Assembly: GCA_045634145.1 (NCBI GenBank)
Contig: JAZQZS010000030.1
Coordinates: 1-64,000, forward strand
DNA from: Tidjanibacter sp045634145
GTDB taxonomy: Bacteria; Bacteroidota; Bacteroidia; Bacteroidales; Rikenellaceae
Length of the DNA stretch: 64,000 nt
Direction of reading: 5' to 3'
In this document: in pieces, positions 60,386-64,000 of the stretch
Numbering within the stretch: the first letter of the stretch is position 1
Layout of the letters: every line of letters starts with the position of its first letter
Position numbers and translations under genes: made by a program
The notes under the pieces: model-generated
Seen by the model: the letters and a program-made list of their open reading frames with translations, nothing else
Told to the model about the DNA's origin: nothing
Database searches by the model: none

Positions 60386-62401
60386 CTATCGGGTGGTTTT
60401 TTTGGTCCCCTGCAATTCGTACATTCTGTCGCGCCAGAGGGCTGCTTGGGCAAAGTCGAGCGCCTTGGCCGCCTCCTCCATACGCCTGCGAGCGTCGGCA
60501 ATGGCAATCTCCCTCTCGCCCGCCGAGTAAACACCGCTCACGTCGGCTGCCATACGCACCTCGCCTCCCACGGGATAGGGCTCCAAGCTCTGGGCCGAAG
60601 TGGTACCCGCAATGGTAGTTCGGGTGTAGCGTTTAATCTGTGTGGGCACAACTCCGTTGGCGGCATTGTAGGCCATCTGTTTGGCCCTGCGACGCACACT
60701 CTCGTTGATGGTCGCCTGCATAGCCTCGGTAATCTTCTCGGCATACATAATCACTCGACCCTCCACATTTCGGGCAGCACGGCCTGCGGTCTGGGTCAGT
60801 GCCCTCTCGCTACGCAGGAAACCCTCCTTGTCGGCATCCAAAATAGCCACCAAGGCCACCTCGGGGAGGTCGAGTCCCTCACGCAACAAGTTTACACCCA
60901 CCAACACATCGAACGAGCCCGCTTTGAGGTCTTCGAGAATCTGTACACGGTCGAAGGTGTCCACATCGGAGTGGATATATCGGTTGCGCACACCCAAGCG
61001 GTCGAAGTATTTCGACAACTCCTCGGCCATACGCTTGGTGAGGGTTGTGACCAACACCTTCTGTCCCTTGTGAACACACTGGTTTATCTCTTCGAGCAGG
61101 TCGTCTACCTGATTGTCCACGGGACGAACCTCGATTTCGGGATCCAACAGACCTGTGGGACGTATGAGTTGCTCCACCACAGCACCCTCGCTCTTGTTGA
61201 GCTCGTAGTCGGCAGGGGTGGCCGACACATAGAGGGCGTTGCGGGCAAACTGTTCAAACTCGCCAAACGTCAGCGGGCGGTTGTCTACCGCGGCAGGCAA
61301 CCTGAAACCATACTCCACAAGGTTCTCCTTACGCGCCCTGTCGCCACCATACATCGCCCTAATCTGGGGAATGGTAACGTGGCTCTCGTCGATGACCAGC
61401 AGAAAATCCTCGGGGAAGTAGTCCATCAGGCAGAAAGGTCTGTCGCCGGGCTTGCGGCCATCCATATATCGCGAGTAGTTCTCGATGCCGGAGCAGTAGC
61501 CCAGCTCTTTTATCATTTCGAGGTCGTACTCAACGCGCTGTTTTATGCGCTGAGCCTCGGTGTGACGCCCCTCCTTCTCAAACTCGTCGATGCGCCTTAC
61601 GAGGTCGTCCTGAATTTCGCGTATGGCTCGCTCGGTACGCTCCTTGGTGGTCACAAAGAGGTTTGCAGGGTAGATTGTCACCTCCTGCAACTCCTCCAAC
61701 CTCGCACCCGTCAGGGGGTCGATGCGGTAGAGGGCCTCAATCTCGTCGCCAAACATCGAGATGCGATAAGCATCGCTATTGGCATAGGAGGGCATAACAT
61801 CTATGGTGTCGCCCTTGACACGGAAGGTTGCCGCCTCCAAGTGTCGCTCACTACGGGTGTAGAGTGCATCCACAAAGCGATAGAGCAGTTTGCGCTGCGA
61901 AACCATGTCGCCCACACGAAGTGAGATGCTGTTGGCGTGAAAATCCTCGGGGTTGCCGATACCATAGAGGCACGACACACTCGACACCACAATCACATCC
62001 CTGCGCCCCGACAACAACGAAGCCGTCGTATGCAGACGCAACTTCTCAATCTCATCGTTTATGGCCAAGTCCTTCTCGATGTAGGTGTCGCTGGCGGGCA
62101 TGTAGGCCTCGGGCTGGTAGTAGTCATAGTAGGATACGAAGTACTCCACAGCATTGTCGGGAAAGAAGGCCTTGAACTCGCTATAAAGCTGTGCCGCGAG
62201 AGTCTTGTTGTGGCTCAACACGAGGGTTGGTCGGTTGAGCTGTGCCACCACGTTGGCCACCGTGAAGGTCTTACCCGAGCCGGTAACACCAAGCAGGGTG
62301 TTGTGATGACACACACCGCTGCCTATCGAGCGCACAAGCTCCTCGATAGCCTCGGGCTGATCACCCGTTGGTTTATAATCCGACACGAGTTTGAACTCCA
62401 T
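60386..62401 (-). CDS. uvrB: UvrABC system protein B
   Basis: 671 residues. Nucleotide excision repair helicase-like damage sensor. Walker A GVTGSGKTF, beta-hairpin region YYDYYQPEAYMP, FLLVIDESHVT (motif II), QTAGRAARN (motif VI), and a C-terminal UVR motif (RMEEAAKALDFAQAALWRDRM). Normal length and organisation. Confidence 0.97.
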   Translation of the reverse strand: MEFKLVSDYKPTGDQPEAIEELVRSIGSGVCHHNTLLGVTGSGKTFTVANVVAQLNRPTLVLSHNKTLAAQLYSEFKAFFPDNAVEYFVSYYDYYQPEAYMPASDTYIEKDLAINDEIEKLRLHTTASLLSGRRDVIVVSSVSCLYGIGNPEDFHANSISLRVGDMVSQRKLLYRFVDALYTRSERHLEAATFRVKGDTIDVMPSYANSDAYRISMFGDEIEALYRIDPLTGARLEELQEVTIYPANLFVTTKERTERAIREIQDDLVRRIDEFEKEGRHTEAQRIKQRVEYDLEMIKELGYCSGIENYSRYMDGRKPGDRPFCLMDYFPEDFLLVIDESHVTIPQIRAMYGGDRARKENLVEYGFRLPAAVDNRPLTFGEFEQFARNALYVSATPADYELNKSEGAVVEQLIRPTGLLDPEIEVRPVDNQVDDLLEEINQCVHKGQKVLVTTLTKRMAEELSKYFDRLGVRNRYIHSDVDTFDRVQILEDLKAGSFDVLVGVNLLREGLDLPEVALVAILDADKEGFLRSERALTQTAGRAARNVEGRVIMYAEKITEAMQATINESVRRRAKQMAYNAANGVVPTQIKRYTRTTIAGTTSAQSLEPYPVGGEVRMAADVSGVYSAGEREIAIADARRRMEEAAKALDFAQAALWRDRMYELQGTKKTTR

Positions 62402-62420
62402 TTTTCGTTCTTTTTTGTTT

Positions 62421-62490
62421 GTCGCTTTTTTGTAAAAAAGCGACGCAAAAAACTTTTCTGAGATACTCGCCTACGGCTCATATCTCTTAC
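62421..62490 (-). repeat. Two-hairpin intergenic repeat, copy 3
   Basis: Minus strand: hairpin 1 GAGATA / TATCTC, core GTATCTCAGAAAAGTTTTT (62448-62466), and hairpin 2 GTCGCTTTTTT / AAAAAAGCGAC, a perfect 11-bp stem. The hairpin 2 stem differs in sequence from copies 1 and 2 but still pairs. It lies between tRNA-Arg and uvrB. Confidence 0.75.
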
Positions 62491-62544
62491 ATTCCTGTCC
62501 TCTACCCTAAGGACTATTGACGTTAGACCTTAGACCCATTCTCG

Positions 62545-62616
62545 TAGCCCCGAGCGGAATCGAACCGCTATCGTAAGAACCGGAATCTTAAATTTTATCC
62601 ATTAAACTACGGGGCC
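62545..62616 (-). tRNA. tRNA-Arg(CCG)
   Basis: 72 nt. Acceptor GGCCCCG pairs with CGGGGCT (terminal G-U). Anticodon loop TTCCGGT gives CCG. Discriminator A, T-loop TTCGATT. CCA not encoded. Confidence 0.9.
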
Positions 62617-62675
62617 AAACCTTCCCGACTTCCCACACAAAGTGTGGGAGCAGGGGTACAAAGATTGCACTTTTA

Positions 62676-62707
62676 TTTGAAACATCCATAACTTTTGCGT
62701 AGATTTG
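62676..62707 (+). promoter_or_regulatory. Promoter of the sensor kinase gene
   Basis: TTTG (62676-62679), 20-nt spacer, TAGATTTG (62700-62707): perfect consensus, 61 bp before the ATG at 62768. Confidence 0.75.
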
Positions 62708-62767
62708 CTTTCTGTAAGGGGCGCACCGACGCATCCCCAAACCCAAACCATCGAACACATTTGCCGT

Positions 62768-63817
62768 ATGAAAATTAAAACTATCAGCGGAGCAGCCCTC
62801 ATCGTGGGCCTCATAACAATCCTCTGTGTGGCACTCGGAGTGGTGCTCGGACACCTCGTCAAAACTCCCTATTGGTGGTCGGGATTCTTCTTTGCTCTCG
62901 GCAGTGGCGTGGTGCTCTTCTTTGGCACCAAGGGCGTTATTTCCAACTTCTTTATTCAGCGTATCAAGCCCCTCTATCGCGTGGTGCTCGGACGCGACAT
63001 CAAGACCGCCGAGCTGACTGCCGAATTGGAGCAGATGCCCAACACCGAGCGCACCGTTACGGCCGAGCTAAACCATTGGGCCGAGCAAAACCAGAAGGAG
63101 ATTGCACGACTCAAAGAGAACGAGAAGTACCGCAAAGAGTTTGTGGGCAACGTGTCGCACGAGATCAAGACCCCCATCTTCAACATTCAGGGCTACATCT
63201 CCACACTGCTCGACGGCGGTATGAACGACCCCGTGATTTTGCGTCGCTACTTGGAGCGCAGCGAGAAGAGTATCGACCGACTCATCAACATCACCAACGA
63301 CTTGGAGGCCATCTCCAAATTGGAGTCTAACGTATTGAACCTCAACTACGAGCGTTTCGACATCGCAGCCCTCACTCGCGACATTGTAGACACCATCGAG
63401 TTCGAGGCCACCAAGCGACAAATCACCATCCATATAGGTTGGGAGTCGTCGCTGCCCTACCCTCCCGTATGGGTTAAAGCCGACCGCTACTACATCGAGC
63501 AGGTGTTGATAAACCTCATTATCAACTCCATTCGCTACGGCAATGAGGGCGGTTGCACCGAGGTGAAGTTCATCGACCTCTTCGACAAGGTCCTCATCGA
63601 GGTCAAGGACAACGGTCGCGGCATCTCGAAGGAGGATATTCCTCGTGTCTTTGAGCGTTTCTACCGCACCGACAAGGGTCGCTCACGCGAGCAGGGCGGC
63701 ACGGGCTTGGGTCTGGCCATCGTGAAACACGTCTTGGAGGCCCACGGCGAAACCATCAATCTGCGCAGCGAATTGGGCGTGGGAAGCACCTTTTCGTTCA
63801 CTTTGAACAAAAGTTAA
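62768..63817 (+). CDS. Sensor histidine kinase (PhoR-like)
   Basis: 349 residues from ATG 62768. Two N-terminal membrane helices (TISGAALIVGLITILCVALGVVLG and WSGFFFALGSGVVLFFG) with a very short periplasmic loop, so membrane or intracellular sensing is likely. HisKA with phosphoacceptor His in FVGNVSHEIKTPIFNIQGYI; HATPase_c N box (LINLIINSIRYG), G1 (VKDNGRGIS), F (RVFERFYR), G2 (GTGLGLAIVKHV). No response regulator is adjacent in the window; the next gene is lgt. Confidence 0.92.
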   Translation: MKIKTISGAALIVGLITILCVALGVVLGHLVKTPYWWSGFFFALGSGVVLFFGTKGVISNFFIQRIKPLYRVVLGRDIKTAELTAELEQMPNTERTVTAELNHWAEQNQKEIARLKENEKYRKEFVGNVSHEIKTPIFNIQGYISTLLDGGMNDPVILRRYLERSEKSIDRLINITNDLEAISKLESNVLNLNYERFDIAALTRDIVDTIEFEATKRQITIHIGWESSLPYPPVWVKADRYYIEQVLINLIINSIRYGNEGGCTEVKFIDLFDKVLIEVKDNGRGISKEDIPRVFERFYRTDKGRSREQGGTGLGLAIVKHVLEAHGETINLRSELGVGSTFSFTLNKS

Positions 63818-63908
63818 GAAAAAAACACTACCTTAGCGCCACGACGTGCCGCTACAAACCAAGCCGCACATACCAAACGACACAAACTTAAAACCAAACA
63901 GGCAAACA

Positions 63909-64000
63909 ATGACAAATCTTTTGGCAATAACCTGGAATGTGGATCCCACATTCTTCACCCTCTTCGGACTCGACATCCGCTACTATGGCGTTTTGTGGGC
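63909..64000 (+). CDS. lgt: Prolipoprotein diacylglyceryl transferase, start only
   Basis: The window ends after 30 codons. MTNLLAITWNVDPTFFTLFGLDIRYYGVLW fits the conserved Lgt N-terminus (proline/aromatic segment then IRYYG, with the first membrane helix beginning). Lgt adds the diacylglyceryl group to prolipoprotein Cys residues, such as those of the many lipoproteins in this window. 3' end outside the window. Confidence 0.75.
   Translation, partial: MTNLLAITWNVDPTFFTLFGLDIRYYGVLW

Noticed and set aside
60446..61924. 492-codon plus-strand frame opposite uvrB
   Set aside because: Antisense shadow; uvrB motifs on the minus strand are complete.

Overview
The window reads as a chromosomal segment of a Bacteroidota (Bacteroidales) bacterium. 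Supporting signs are several TTTG-N18-20-TAnnTTTG promoters, the Bacteroidetes ATP synthase gene order (beta, epsilon, small membrane protein, a, c, b, delta, alpha, gamma), a cluster of fimbrillin-family lipoproteins, BACON and BspA-type leucine-rich-repeat lipoproteins, and a GH127 beta-L-arabinofuranosidase. A Rikenellaceae/Alistipes-like gut or oral organism is my best guess, from general sequence character only.

Region 1 (1 to about 9617) is the right end of an integrated mobile element. It carries a 5'-truncated DUF6291-type gene, a three-gene restriction-modification operon (two methyltransferase-type proteins and a GIY-YIG/helicase protein), an XRE repressor divergent from a DUF2693 gene and a small serine recombinase, a 54-codon gene, and a large serine integrase. 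The integrase gene runs into the 3' end of tRNA-Leu(CAA), which marks the attachment site. The left end lies outside the window.

Region 2 (9.6-24.6 kb) is core chromosome: tRNA-Leu, an AraC-type regulator, the complete ATP synthase operon on the minus strand, a metalloprotease-like lipoprotein with a small lipoprotein partner, mannose-6-phosphate isomerase, and a NatAB-like ABC exporter.

Region 3 (24.6-37.4 kb) is a nine-gene minus-strand fimbrial (type V pilus-like) locus. In transcription order it holds a DUF3575 outer-membrane protein, a DUF5119 lipoprotein, five fimbrillin-like lipoproteins, a fimbrial lipoprotein with a probable beta-trefoil insertion, and a large DUF4906-type protein. 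Its roughly 800-bp upstream region has four copies of the octamer TTGCACAT and a C8 tract.

Region 4 (38-46 kb) holds an acyltransferase, a BspA-like LRR lipoprotein and GH127, then a short element with inverted-repeat ends and a BACON/LRR lipoprotein.

Region 5 (46-64 kb) is mostly housekeeping: tRNA-Cys, dprA, tatD family, type I asparaginase, tRNA-Ser(GGA), an ExbB-x-ExbD-ExbD energy-transduction operon, a repeat island, a second acyltransferase paralogue, a cytidylate kinase-like gene, a MATE transporter, dCMP deaminase, tsaB, smpB, dnaG, a GtrA family gene, uvrB, tRNA-Arg(CCG), a sensor histidine kinase, and the start of lgt. A two-hairpin intergenic repeat occurs in three full copies (48.1, 56.6 and 62.4 kb) plus a partial copy (52.4 kb).
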